Part shown: one piece after another, positions 47,534-57,415 of the stretch | Numbering within the stretch: the stretch's first letter is position 1 | Layout of the letters: each line of letters opens with the position of its first letter | Assembly (NCBI RefSeq): GCF_018129985.1 | Contig: NZ_JAFCKT010000002.1 | Span: 558,001 to 622,000, forward strand | Reading direction: 5' to 3' | Length of the DNA stretch: 64,000 nucleotides | Source: Bradyrhizobium sp. SZCCT0148 | GTDB lineage: Bacteria > Pseudomonadota > Alphaproteobacteria > Rhizobiales > Xanthobacteraceae | Made by a program: the position numbers and the translations under genes | The notes under the pieces: generated by a model | Told to the model about the DNA's origin: nothing | The model's database searches: none | The model's input: only the letters and a program-made list of their open reading frames with translations

Positions 47534-48670
47534 ATGAAGAGCCCGTTCTATACCGCCGAGCATGACGCCTTCCGCGACATGATGCGCCGCTTCGTCGAGA
47601 AAGAGATCACCCCGTTTGCCCATGACTGGGACGAGGCCGGCGAATTCCCGCGCGCGCTGTACCGCAAGGCGGCTGAGATCGGCCTGTTGGGATTGGGATT
47701 CCCTGAAGAATATGGCGGGATCGCCGCTGACCAGTTCATGAAGATCGTGGCCAGCCAGGAACTGGCGCGAGCGGGCGCCGGGGGCGTCAGCGCCAGCCTG
47801 ATGAGCCACACCATCGGCTCGCCGCCGATTGCGCGGGCGGCACGGCCCGAGGTGAGGTCACGCGTGCTGCCGCAGGTGCTGTCAGGCGCCAAGATCTCGG
47901 CGCTTGCGATCACCGAACCCGGCGGCGGCTCCGATGTCGCGAACCTCGCGACGAAAGCGCGGCGCGACGGCGATCACTACGTCGTGAGCGGCGAGAAGAC
48001 CTTCATCACCTCAGGCATGCGCGCCGATTATCTGACAGTTGCGGTGCGCACGGGCGGCGAAGGCGCCGGCGGCGTCAGCCTGCTGCTGATCGAGGGCGAC
48101 ACGCCCGGCCTGTCCAGAACGAAACTGAAGAAGATGGGCTGGTGGGCCTCCGACACCGCGACGCTGCATTTCGACGCATGCCGCGTGCCCGCCGAAAATC
48201 TGATCGGCGAAGAGGGCCAGGGCTTCAAGATCATCATGCAGAATTTCAACAGCGAGCGCATGGGTATGGCGGCAGGCTGCACCGCCTTCGCCCGCGTCTG
48301 CCTCGACGAGGCGATCGCCTATGCGAAGGAACGCAAGACCTTCGGCAAGCCGTTGGCGCAACACCAGGTCATTCGTCACAAGATCGTCGACATGGCGCAG
48401 AAGGTCGCCGCAAGCCAGGCGATGCTGGAAATGCTGGCGTGGCGGCTCGAGCAGGGCGAGAGCCCGGTTGCGGAAATCTGCATGATGAAGAACCAGGCGA
48501 CGCAGACCATGGCCTCCTGCGCCTCGGAGGCCGTGCAGATTTTCGGCGGCGCCGGTTTCATGCGCGGTATCAAGGCCGAGCGCATCTACCGCGAGGTCAA
48601 GGTCAACGCCATCGGCGGCGGCACCGAGGAGATCATGAAGGATCTGGCAAGTCGGCAGATGGGGCTGTGA
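47534..48670 (+). CDS. Acyl-CoA dehydrogenase
   Basis: The 378-residue flavoenzyme has ITEPGGGSDVANL and KTFITSG (FAD/substrate loops) and KERKTFGKPLAQHQ. The C-terminal IYEGT-like position reads AIGGGTEEIM, without the usual glutamate. Instead NSERMGM carries a glutamate at the position used by isovaleryl-CoA and long-chain dehydrogenases. This favours a branched or long substrate. It is followed after a palindromic repeat by a second dehydrogenase gene, and diverges from the acyl-CoA ligase. Confidence 0.92.
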   Translation: MKSPFYTAEHDAFRDMMRRFVEKEITPFAHDWDEAGEFPRALYRKAAEIGLLGLGFPEEYGGIAADQFMKIVASQELARAGAGGVSASLMSHTIGSPPIARAARPEVRSRVLPQVLSGAKISALAITEPGGGSDVANLATKARRDGDHYVVSGEKTFITSGMRADYLTVAVRTGGEGAGGVSLLLIEGDTPGLSRTKLKKMGWWASDTATLHFDACRVPAENLIGEEGQGFKIIMQNFNSERMGMAAGCTAFARVCLDEAIAYAKERKTFGKPLAQHQVIRHKIVDMAQKVAASQAMLEMLAWRLEQGESPVAEICMMKNQATQTMASCASEAVQIFGGAGFMRGIKAERIYREVKVNAIGGGTEEIMKDLASRQMGL

Positions 48671-48681
48671 ATGTCTCCTCC

Positions 48682-48766
48682 GTCATGCCCGGGCCTGTCC
48701 CGGGCATCCACGTTCTTGCTACCGCGTGACGAAGGCGTGGATGGCCGGGCCAAGCCCGGCCATGAC
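48682..48766. repeat. Double-hairpin palindromic repeat
   Basis: ATGCCCGGGC/GTCCCGGGCAT (48685-48707) and ATGGCCGGGC/GCCCGGCCAT (48741-48763) form two small hairpins. Outer GTCATG and CATGAC, and ATCCACG and CGTGGAT, pair with each other, giving a cruciform. It sits between two dehydrogenase genes that otherwise look co-transcribed. Confidence 0.75.
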
Positions 48767-48802
48767 GAGCACATCAGAGATACCGAGAGCTGAGCTGACA
48801 AA

Positions 48803-49965
<1,163 letters not shown>

Positions 49966-49966
<1 letters not shown>

Positions 49967-50622
49967 TGATCACGCTCTATCATTGCGACTCGGCGCGCTC
50001 CTTCCGTCCGCTCTGGATGCTGGAGGAGATGGGGCTGCCCTATGAGCTGAAGATGCTGCCGTTCCCGCCGCGGGTCTTCGCCAAGGAATATCTCGCGCTC
50101 AATCCGCTCGGCACGATTCCCTTCATGGTCGATGGCGAGACGAAGATGACCGAATCCTCCGGCATCTGCCACTATCTCGGCATCAAGCACGGTCCGACAC
50201 CGCTGATGGTCGGCCCCGAGGATCCCGCCTATGGCGCCTTCCTGAACTGGATGTATTTCAGCGACGCCACGTTAACCTTCCCGCAGACGCTTGTGCTCCG
50301 CTACACCCAGCTCGAGCCGGAGGAACGCCGCAACCCGCAGGTCGCCGGCGATTACGCGAAATGGTTTCTGGGCCGGTTGCGCGCCGTCGAGGCAGCGACG
50401 GGGAATGCTGAAACATTGTGCGCTGGCCGCTTCACCGCGGCTGACATCGTGATCGGCTATGCGCTTCGGCTGGCCGACAATATCGGGCTCGCCAAGGATT
50501 TCGGGCCAAATGTCGCGGCCTATTGGGCGCGTCTGCAGCAGCGCGACGGCTTCAAGCGCGCAGTTGTTGCGGAACAGAAGGCTGGCGCCGAGCAGAATGT
50601 TGCACCGCGCGCGAGGGCGTGA
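49966..50622 (+). CDS. Glutathione S-transferase
   Basis: The 218-residue protein has an N-terminal thioredoxin-like domain (ITLYHCDSARSFRPLWMLEEMGL) with the glutathione-anchoring ESSGICHYL near residue 65, and an alpha-helical C-terminal domain (RFTAADIVIGYAL). The TGATG overlap with the dehydrogenase gene implies a function in the same pathway, perhaps isomerisation or detoxification of an enoyl intermediate. The precise class is not clear from the sequence. Confidence 0.88.
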
Positions 50623-50703
50623 CCCTCCGCAGGTCGGGACTCCGAGCCTGAATTGTGGTTCCGGGCTGGCACAGCGCCGTCCTGGAATGCCAACGCTTTG
50701 CGC

Positions 50704-50733
50704 CATGACAGCGCTATCGCGTCGTGACAGCGC
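50704..50733. promoter_or_regulatory. Direct repeat TGACAGCGC, candidate AraC-type operator
   Basis: CATGACAGCGC (50704-50714) and CGTGACAGCGC (50723-50733) are direct repeats 19 bp apart, about two helical turns, 64-93 bp before the AraC-family start codon. AraC-type regulators bind such tandem sites and often control themselves. Confidence 0.5.
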
Positions 50734-50796
50734 CCAAATTTCCGCTAAGGTGACCTTCGTCCGCAGCGGCCAGAGAGCCGCGCGAGGAGGATCCCA

Positions 50797-51597
50797 ATGG
50801 AAGATAAAGGTCGCGAATCCGACCATCTGATGCTGATCACGCCGGAGCGGGTATTCTATGCCGGTCTGCTCGGTCGCCCCCGCAAGCGGACCCCCGGCTG
50901 CTGCCATATCTATGTTGCGGTGAAAGGCAGCCTGCTTTTGACGCTCGACGACGTCCAGACGTCGGACGAGTTGATCGTGACCCTGCCGAACCAGCGCCAC
51001 ACCATCGCCAGCGACTATCGCACCGTCATCAGCGTGACGCTGGAGCCGGAGAGCATGCCGGATGGCGTGATCGAGGCCCTGGCCGAGCGGCTGCGGGGGC
51101 CGGACAAGGCCGCCTATGCCCGCAAGATTCTGGCCGCCTACGCGCTGCTGCGCCAGCGCCGCTATGGCGACATCACGACCGCCGAGTTCGATGAGATGTG
51201 CTTTGGCGAGGCATTGCCGCGGCGCGTGCTCGATCCTCGCGTGATGCGCGCGGTTGCGCGCATCGGGCGCTTCTCCGGCGAGCCGGTGACGGCCGATACC
51301 TGCGCAGCCGAAGCAGGTCTCTCCGCCTCGCGCTTCCTGCATCTGTTCAAGGAAGAGACCGGCATCTCGTTCCGTTCCTTCCGCGCCTGGAAGCGCGCGC
51401 GGCATCTGTTGCACTTCGCCAATCAGGATCTCAACCTCGCCCATCTCGCGCAGGACATCGGCTATCCCGACTCCACGCATTTCAGCCATTCGATCCGCCG
51501 CTTCTACGGATTGAAGCCCCGCGCGATCTTCGTCGGCTCGCGCGACCTAGCGATCTACCGCAGCACCGAGACGGTGCGGCTCGCAGAGGCGAGTTGA
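50797..51597 (+). CDS. AraC-family transcriptional regulator
   Basis: This is a 266-residue protein. The C-terminal 100 residues hold the double helix-turn-helix of the AraC family (CAAEAGLSASRFLHLFKEETG and the second helix pair ending FSHSIRRFYGLKPRAIF). The N-terminal part is a ligand-binding domain with YAGLLGRPRKR and a beta-rich stretch. An AGGAGG site precedes the ATG. It lies between the dehydrogenase/transferase genes and the BKACE-carboxylase operon and is the natural candidate regulator for both. Confidence 0.9.
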   Translation: MEDKGRESDHLMLITPERVFYAGLLGRPRKRTPGCCHIYVAVKGSLLLTLDDVQTSDELIVTLPNQRHTIASDYRTVISVTLEPESMPDGVIEALAERLRGPDKAAYARKILAAYALLRQRRYGDITTAEFDEMCFGEALPRRVLDPRVMRAVARIGRFSGEPVTADTCAAEAGLSASRFLHLFKEETGISFRSFRAWKRARHLLHFANQDLNLAHLAQDIGYPDSTHFSHSIRRFYGLKPRAIFVGSRDLAIYRSTETVRLAEAS

Positions 51598-51607
51598 TGC
51601 TTCGTGA

Positions 51608-51691
51608 GGTGGGTTAGCGAAGCGTAACGTGCCACTTCTGTCTCTGCTGAATCCAAAGAGGTGGGTTACGCTTTCGGCTAACCCACCCTAC
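51608..51691. repeat. Intergenic palindromic repeat (GGTGGGTTAGC family)
   Basis: GGTGGGTTAGC (51608-51618) pairs exactly with GCTAACCCACC (51677-51687). Internal TTACGCTTTCGGC resembles the element at 1208-1274, so both belong to one dispersed family. It follows the AraC gene and could end its transcript. Confidence 0.7.
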
Positions 51692-51754
51692 GGCATCTCG
51701 TTTTTCCAGCTTCTCCGCGCAAGAAGCCGCATGCCGCGCATCACATGATCGCAA

Positions 51755-51772
51755 ACGTTGAATTCTCAACGT
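51755..51772. promoter_or_regulatory. Inverted repeat ACGTTGA-N4-TCAACGT before the BKACE gene
   Basis: Perfect 7-bp arms with the 4-bp centre ATTC end 16 bp before the ATG at 51789. A protein bound here would block the start region; as RNA it would fold a small hairpin next to the weak ribosome-binding site. Either way it is a candidate control element of the carboxylase operon. Confidence 0.5.
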
Positions 51773-51788
51773 GCGAGACATTTTTGGC

Positions 51789-52655
51789 ATGAGCGACAAG
51801 GCCGTCATCACCTGCGCGCTGAACGGCGTGCTCACCGACCCCAAGCAGCACAACGTGCCGGTCACGCCCGAGCAAATGGCGCGCGAGGCCAAGGCTGCGT
51901 TCGATGCCGGCGCCAGCATCATGCACATCCATCTGCGCCAGCAGGCGCCGGGCAAGGGACACCTGCCGTCCTGGGAAGTTGCCGTCAGCAAGGAAATCCA
52001 GCAGGCGATCCGCGAGGCCTGTCCGGGCGTGATCATCAATCACACCTCGGGCGTATCGGGGCCGAACTACTCTGGCGCGCTCGACTGCATTCGCGAGACC
52101 AGGCCTGAGATCGCCGCCTGCAACGCCGGCTCGCTGAACTATCTGAAGGTGAAGGCCGACAACAGCTGGGCGTGGCCGCCCATGATGTTCGACAACGCGG
52201 TCGAGAAGGTGAAGGACTATCTCGACGTCATGAACGCGGTCGGCACCATCCCCGAGTTCGAATGCTTCGACGTCGGCATCGTCCGCTGCGTCGGCATGTA
52301 CACCCAGGTCGGCATGTACAAGGGACCGCTCGAATATAATTTTGTCATGGGTGTCGCGTCGGGCATGCCCGCCGATCCCGAACTGCTGCCGATCCTGATC
52401 AAGCTGAAGCGGCCCGAGGCGCAGTTCCAGGTCACCGCGATCGGCCGCGAGGAGATCTGGCCGCTGCATCAGCGCTGCGCCGAGCTCGGCGGCCACCTGC
52501 GCACCGGTCTCGAAGACACTTTCTATCTCGCCGACGGCAAGAAAGTGACTTCGAACGGCCAGTTGATCGAGGCCATCGCCGCCTGCGCAAGGCGCGCGGG
52601 CCGCGAGATCGCAAGCCCCGCCGAGGCGCGGAATATCTTTGGGACGAACAGGTAG
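51789..52655 (+). CDS. BKACE-family enzyme (beta-keto acid cleavage, acetyl-CoA dependent)
   Basis: The 288-residue TIM-barrel protein of the 3-keto-5-aminohexanoate cleavage family begins MSDKAVITCALNGVLTD. The metal-binding HxH is in IMHIHLR near residue 47, and VTAIGREEIWPL marks the CoA-binding end. Such enzymes condense a beta-keto acid with acetyl-CoA to give acetoacetate and a new acyl-CoA. An upstream GTG at 51771 is possible but overlaps the inverted repeat. It precedes the carboxylase subunits by 121 bp filled with a repeat. The exact keto acid cannot be predicted. Confidence 0.9.
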   Translation: MSDKAVITCALNGVLTDPKQHNVPVTPEQMAREAKAAFDAGASIMHIHLRQQAPGKGHLPSWEVAVSKEIQQAIREACPGVIINHTSGVSGPNYSGALDCIRETRPEIAACNAGSLNYLKVKADNSWAWPPMMFDNAVEKVKDYLDVMNAVGTIPEFECFDVGIVRCVGMYTQVGMYKGPLEYNFVMGVASGMPADPELLPILIKLKRPEAQFQVTAIGREEIWPLHQRCAELGGHLRTGLEDTFYLADGKKVTSNGQLIEAIAACARRAGREIASPAEARNIFGTNR

Positions 52656-52664
52656 TCACACACT

Positions 52665-52764
52665 CCGTCGTTCCGGGATGGCCCGAAGGGCCAGGCCCGG
52701 AATCCATAACCACGATTGGGAGCATGGATTCCGGGCTCGCGCTGCGCGCGTTCTGGAATGACGG
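52665..52764. repeat. Intergenic palindromic repeat (CCCGGAATCCAT family)
   Basis: CCCGGAATCCAT (52696-52707) pairs with ATGGATTCCGGG (52724-52735). An outer pair, CCGTCGTTCCGGGA and TTCTGGAATGACGG, extends it imperfectly. It fills the gap between the BKACE and carboxylase genes and ends just before the AGGAG site of the latter. Confidence 0.72.
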
Positions 52765-52776
52765 GCAGGAGCTTTG

Positions 52777-54393
52777 ATGTCCATTCTCGAAAACACCATT
52801 TCCCCCGGCAGCGCGGCCTACCACGCAAACCGCGATGGCATGCTGGGCCTGATCGACCGCATGCGCGCGCTGGAAGAGCGCACGCGCACGGCGTCGGCGG
52901 CGGCCAAGGATCGCTTCCACAAGCGCGGGCAGTTGCTGCCGCGCGAGCGCGTTGCACTGGTACTCGATCCCGGCGCGCCATTCATCGAGCTGTCGACGCT
53001 CGCCGGCTATATGTTCGACGTGCCCGATGCGACCAGGAGCGTGCCGGGCGGTGGCGTCATCGCCGGCATCGGCTTCGTCTCGGGCATCCGCTGCATGGTC
53101 AGCGCCAATGATGCCGGCATCGACGCCGGCGCGCTGCAGCCTTACGGCCTCGACAAGACGATCCGCGTGCAGGAACTGGCGCTGGAGAACAAGCTGCCTT
53201 ACGTGCAACTCGTCGAAAGCGCCGGCGCCAACCTGCTGCGCTATCGCGTCGAGGATTTTGTTCGCGGCGGCAACATCTTTCGTAACCTCGCGCGGCTTTC
53301 GGCTGCGGGCCTGCCCGTCGTGACCGTGACACACGGCTCCTCGACTGCGGGCGGCGCGTACCAGACCGGCCTGTCCGACTACATCGTCATGGTGCGCGGC
53401 CGCACCCGTGCTTTCCTCGCGGGCCCGCCCCTGCTCAAGGCCGCGACCGGTGAAATCGCGACGGAGGAAGAGCTCGGCGGCGCCGAGATGCACACGCAAG
53501 TGTCCGGCCTTGGCGACTACCTTGCCGAGGACGACCGCGACGCGTTGCGCATCGCCCGCGAGATCATGGCCGCATTGGAATGGGAACGGCCTGGCAAGGC
53601 GGCGCGGGAGTTCAAGCCGCCGCGCTACGACCAGGATGAACTGCTCGGCATCATGCCGATGGACCACAAGCGCCCCGTCGACATGAAGCAGGTGATCGCG
53701 CGCATTGTCGACGACTCCGACTTCACCGAGATGGCGCCGAATTACGGCCCCGCCACGGTCTGCGGCCATGCCCGTGTCGAAGGCCAGGCGATCGGCATCA
53801 TCTCCAACAACGGGCCGCTCGATCCCGCCGGCGCCAACAAGGCGACGCATTTCATCCAGGCGTGCTGCCAGACCCGTACGCCGATCCTCTACCTCAACAA
53901 CACCACCGGCTACATGGTCGGCCGAGCTTATGAAGAAGCCGGCATGATCAAGCACGGCTCCAAGATGATCCAGGCGGTGACCTCGGCGACGGTGCCACAG
54001 ATCACGATCTATTGCGGCGCCTCGTTCGGTGCCGGCAATTACGGCATGTGCGGCCGCGGTTTCCATCCTCGCTTCTGCTTCTCCTGGCCCAACGCCAGGA
54101 CTGCCGTAATGGGTGGCGAGCAGGCCGCCGAGACCATGGCGATCGTGACCGAAGCCGCCGCGGCGCGCCGCGGCAAGCCGATCGAGAAGGACAAGCTGGA
54201 GGCTATGAAGGCACAGATCGTCGGCGTATTCGACGGCCAGATGGACGTATTCTCGACCAGCGCCCGCGTACTCGACGACGGCGTGATCGATCCGCGCGAC
54301 ACCCGCGCGGTGCTGTCTGAAGTTTTGGCCATCTGCCGCGAAGGCGACGCACGCACGCCTCAACGCATGCAGTTTTCGGTGGCGCGCCCATGA
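52777..54393 (+). CDS. Acyl-CoA carboxylase, carboxyltransferase (beta) subunit
   Basis: The 538-residue protein consists of two crotonase-like halves typical of propionyl-, methylcrotonyl- or geranyl-CoA carboxylase beta chains. Signatures include RERVALVLDPGAPFIEL, GGVIAGIGFVSG, SAGANLLRYRVEDF and the late FGAGNYGMCGRGFHPRF. Methylcrotonyl- and geranyl-type beta chains share the long N-terminal part seen here, so a branched enoyl-CoA substrate is more likely than propionyl-CoA. It transfers carboxyl from biotin to the acyl-CoA. It overlaps the biotin-subunit gene by 4 bp. AGGAG precedes the ATG. Confidence 0.9.
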   Translation: MSILENTISPGSAAYHANRDGMLGLIDRMRALEERTRTASAAAKDRFHKRGQLLPRERVALVLDPGAPFIELSTLAGYMFDVPDATRSVPGGGVIAGIGFVSGIRCMVSANDAGIDAGALQPYGLDKTIRVQELALENKLPYVQLVESAGANLLRYRVEDFVRGGNIFRNLARLSAAGLPVVTVTHGSSTAGGAYQTGLSDYIVMVRGRTRAFLAGPPLLKAATGEIATEEELGGAEMHTQVSGLGDYLAEDDRDALRIAREIMAALEWERPGKAAREFKPPRYDQDELLGIMPMDHKRPVDMKQVIARIVDDSDFTEMAPNYGPATVCGHARVEGQAIGIISNNGPLDPAGANKATHFIQACCQTRTPILYLNNTTGYMVGRAYEEAGMIKHGSKMIQAVTSATVPQITIYCGASFGAGNYGMCGRGFHPRFCFSWPNARTAVMGGEQAAETMAIVTEAAAARRGKPIEKDKLEAMKAQIVGVFDGQMDVFSTSARVLDDGVIDPRDTRAVLSEVLAICREGDARTPQRMQFSVARP

Positions 54394-56363
54394 GGAACGG
54401 ATCAGTGCAGCACCGGCCGTTCTTCAAAGTCTTGGTCGCCAACCGCGGCGAGATCGCGCTGCGCGTGATGCGCAGTGCGCGAAAACTCGGACTTGGCGTC
54501 GTTGCGGTGTATTCAGATGCGGATCGGGATGCGCTTCACGTGAAGCAGGCCGATCAGTCCGTGCGCATCGGCGAAGCCTTGCCGGCGCAGTCCTATCTGA
54601 ACATTCCTGCGATCATTGCCGCGGCGAAAGCGAGCGGCGCGGACGCAATTCATCCCGGCTACGGCTTTCTCGCCGAAAACGAGGAGTTCGCGCAAGCTTG
54701 CAAGGATGCCGGTCTCGTCTTCATCGGTCCCTCGCCGCAGGCGATCGAGGCGATGGGCAACAAGGCCGGTGCCAAGGAGATCATGAAGAAGGCCGGCGTG
54801 CCCTGCGTGCCCGGCTATCAGGGTGCCGAGCAGAGCGACGAGGTCATGCTTGCGGAAGCCAGAGAGATCGGCTTCCCCGTCATGATCAAGGCGGTTGCCG
54901 GCGGCGGCGGCCGCGGGATGCGATTGGTCACAGACGCCGCTTCGTTTCCTGATGCGCTGCGCAGTGCGCGGTCTGAAGCCAAGGCGGCATTCGGCGACGC
55001 CACCGTCATCCTCGAGCGCGCAATCCAGAATCCGCGCCACATCGAGATCCAGGTGTTCGGCGACAGCCACGGCAACGCCGTCCATCTCGGCGAGCGCGAC
55101 TGTTCGGTGCAACGGCGGCATCAGAAGCTGATCGAGGAGGCACCTTCACCGGCGGTCGCGCCGGAGCTGCGCGCGAAAATGGGTGACGTTGCGGTCGCCG
55201 CGGTCAAAGCGCTGCGTTATGAGGGCGCCGGCACGCTGGAATTCCTGCTCGATGCCAGCGGCGCGTTCTACTTCATGGAGATGAACACCCGCCTCCAGGT
55301 CGAGCATCCCGTGACCGAAGCCATTACGGGGCTCGATCTCGTCGAACTCCAGCTGCGCGTCGCCCGCGGCGAAGCGCTGCCGGTGAAGCAGCAGGACATC
55401 AAGTTTTCCGGCCATGCCATCGAGGTGCGGCTCTGCTCGGAGGATGCCGCGCACGATTTCATGCCGCAGTCGGGTCGCATGGCGCTTTGGCAAGTACCTG
55501 AAGGCATCCGCGTCGAGCACGCGCTGCAATCGGGCTCGGAGATCCCGCCGTTCTACGATTCCATGATCGCCAAGGTGATCAGCCATGGCGCCACGCGTGA
55601 GGAGGCGAGGGGACGGCTGATCGTTGGCCTGGAGCAGCTCACCGCTTTCGGCGTGACCACCAACCAGGCGTTCCTGATGTCCTGCCTGCGTCATGCCGGG
55701 TTTGCCAAGGGCGAGGCGACGACGGCCTTCATCGGCGCGCATCGCGACGAGCTGCTGGCACCACGCCCGTCCGCGCCATTCGATATGGCGCTGGCGGGCC
55801 TGCTGCTCTACGTCACCAACCCGCGCGCCCCGTCGTGGCAGGCCGGTCGGAGCCTAGCCGCCACCTTTCCGTTGCCGGCGAAGATCGAGATCTCAGGTCA
55901 GACATACGAACTCGAAGTCACGCGCGAGCGCGATGGCGGCTACACTGTCGCCAGCGACGGCCGGCAAGACAAATTCGAAATTGATCAACTCGATTCCGGC
56001 GCCATCCGCTTTCGCCACGACGGCGTGATGGACAGCGCAAAGTTTCTGCGCGACGGCGATCGGCTTTACGTCCAGCACCGCGGCGTTCCGCTCGCGGTCA
56101 GCGATCTCACGCTCGCCGCGCCGAAGGCCACTGCCGCCAATGGCGGTGACGGCAAGGTGCGCGCCGCCATGAACGGGCGCGTCGTCGCCGTATTGGTCAA
56201 GCCGGGTGACTCTGTCAAAGCCGGCCAGCCGGTGCTGACGCTGGAAGCAATGAAGATGGAGCACGTCCACAAAGCCGGCATCGACGGCGTGGTCGCCGCG
56301 ATTGACGTCGCCGAAGGCGAGCAGGTCACCACGGGCAGGATCGTCGCCGAGATCGGAGGCTAG
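54390..56363 (+). CDS. Acyl-CoA carboxylase, biotin carboxylase/carrier (alpha) subunit
   Basis: The 657-residue protein has, in order, a biotin carboxylase domain (VLVANRGEIALRVMRSARKLG near residue 12), an ATP-grasp core with GGGGRGMR and MEMNTRLQVEHPVTE, a middle BT domain, and a C-terminal biotinyl carrier domain with the biotinylation motif LEAMKMEH (Lys about 622). It carboxylates its own biotin with ATP and bicarbonate for the beta subunit. ATGA overlap couples translation. With BKACE, two dehydrogenases and a ligase, this suggests a leucine- or terpene-like catabolic logic; no hydratase or lyase of those pathways is present. Confidence 0.93.
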   Translation: MRNGSVQHRPFFKVLVANRGEIALRVMRSARKLGLGVVAVYSDADRDALHVKQADQSVRIGEALPAQSYLNIPAIIAAAKASGADAIHPGYGFLAENEEFAQACKDAGLVFIGPSPQAIEAMGNKAGAKEIMKKAGVPCVPGYQGAEQSDEVMLAEAREIGFPVMIKAVAGGGGRGMRLVTDAASFPDALRSARSEAKAAFGDATVILERAIQNPRHIEIQVFGDSHGNAVHLGERDCSVQRRHQKLIEEAPSPAVAPELRAKMGDVAVAAVKALRYEGAGTLEFLLDASGAFYFMEMNTRLQVEHPVTEAITGLDLVELQLRVARGEALPVKQQDIKFSGHAIEVRLCSEDAAHDFMPQSGRMALWQVPEGIRVEHALQSGSEIPPFYDSMIAKVISHGATREEARGRLIVGLEQLTAFGVTTNQAFLMSCLRHAGFAKGEATTAFIGAHRDELLAPRPSAPFDMALAGLLLYVTNPRAPSWQAGRSLAATFPLPAKIEISGQTYELEVTRERDGGYTVASDGRQDKFEIDQLDSGAIRFRHDGVMDSAKFLRDGDRLYVQHRGVPLAVSDLTLAAPKATAANGGDGKVRAAMNGRVVAVLVKPGDSVKAGQPVLTLEAMKMEHVHKAGIDGVVAAIDVAEGEQVTTGRIVAEIGG

Positions 56364-56543
56364 TCGGCGCGACAAGCACCGACATCGTAGGGCAAAGGTG
56401 CAGGGGCGCCGGCTCATCGTCGTTTCTCGAGTGGTGGAGAGGCGTGGTGGGCGCGCTCCGGCTGTCCCGACACGCATGGGATGCAAAAAGGTCAAGTTGT
56501 TTCAATGGGTTATATGAGGTGTAAGCTAAATTAAAAACATTAT

Positions 56544-56590
56544 TTGAACATTGTTCGCGTTTTAGATACATATATTGAACATTGTTCAAT
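56544..56590. promoter_or_regulatory. Tandem palindromic operators TTGAACATTGTTC, centres 31 bp apart
   Basis: A perfect 17-bp palindrome ATTGAACATTGTTCAAT lies at 56574-56590 and a 13-base copy TTGAACATTGTTC at 56544-56556. Their centres (56582 and 56551) are 31 bp apart, three helical turns, so two dimers would sit on one face of the DNA. The second site ends 12 bp before the ATG at 56603. The area is A+T rich against its surroundings, and no regulator gene is adjacent. Confidence 0.7.
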
Positions 56591-56602
56591 TATGGAGCCG
56601 GC

Positions 56603-57415
56603 ATGTTACGCGCCAATGATGCTGCCCAAGCGACCAAGCCCACACTCCCGTCGGTATCCCGCGGTCTCCCGTTCGCCGCGCCACAACGCCGCGAGAGCTA
56701 TTTGATCGGCGCGCTCTGCGCTCTGACGCTGACCGCGCTCCTCGCCCCGCCGCTGCCCGCCGCCACCTGGCACGTCCCGCACTTCGTCGACAGTCGCACC
56801 TGGCTCGGTGTGCCCAACGCCGGCGACGTGCTGAGCAATCTTGCCTTCCTCGCGATGGGCGTTTGGGGTTCGGAGCGGCTGCGCGCACGCCCTGATGCGC
56901 CCGTGGGCGCAAGCTGGTTCTTCGTGGGACTGATCCTCACCTGCCTGGGTTCTGGCCTTTATCACCTGGACCCCGACATGCCGCAGCGGCTCGTGGCCGA
57001 TCGTCTCGGTATGGCGGTTGCGTTCGCGGGCTTTCTGGGCATCGCGGCCAGCGAGCGCGTCAGCGTGCGCGCCGGAGAGGCTGTGCTGGTGCTGATGATG
57101 ATCGCGGGCGTGTTGGCTGCTTGGGTGGCACGCGAGAATCTCACGCCATGGGTTGCCGTGCAGTTCGGCGGCATGGCACTGGCGGTGGGACTTGCGCTGA
57201 CGCGCCCCCGGCCTGGTGCGCGTGGCGTGCCGCTCGCTGGCGTGATCTTCTTTTATGTGCTGGCCAAGCTTTTCGAGCTCGGCGACGCGCTCATCTTCGA
57301 TGCGACAGGACATATCGTCTCGGGCCATACGCTCAAGCATCTCGCTGCCGCGCTGGCGGCCTGGCCGGTGATCAGGTCGTTGGCGCCAACTGGCTCCGTC
57401 CCGTCCCGCCATTGA
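56603..57415 (+). CDS. Ceramidase-like (CREST family) seven-span membrane protein
   Basis: This is a 270-residue protein. ATG 56603 follows GGAG; an upstream TTG overlaps the operator and is less likely. After a 35-residue cytoplasmic leader there are about seven membrane helices. Conserved polar residues fit the alkaline ceramidase/CREST pattern of a membrane hydrolase: [17 protein letters not shown] and [10 protein letters not shown], giving Ser, Asp and three His as possible zinc-site residues. Function could be hydrolysis of a lipid amide, but no activity is proved. It is a single gene under a conspicuous double operator, and its 3' end overlaps the convergent ABC gene by 44 bp. Confidence 0.68.
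   Translation: MLRANDAAQATKPTLPSVSRGLPFAAPQRRESYLIGALCALTLTALLAPPLPAATWHVPHFVDSRTWLGVPNAGDVLSNLAFLAMGVWGSERLRARPDAPVGASWFFVGLILTCLGSGLYHLDPDMPQRLVADRLGMAVAFAGFLGIAASERVSVRAGEAVLVLMMIAGVLAAWVARENLTPWVAVQFGGMALAVGLALTRPRPGARGVPLAGVIFFYVLAKLFELGDALIFDATGHIVSGHTLKHLAAALAAWPVIRSLAPTGSVPSRH

Noticed and set aside
56544..56590. LexA box for the palindromes before the ceramidase-like gene
   Set aside because: Alphaproteobacterial LexA binds a direct repeat GTTC-N7-GTTC. Here GAAC and GTTC are inverted with a 3-bp spacer.
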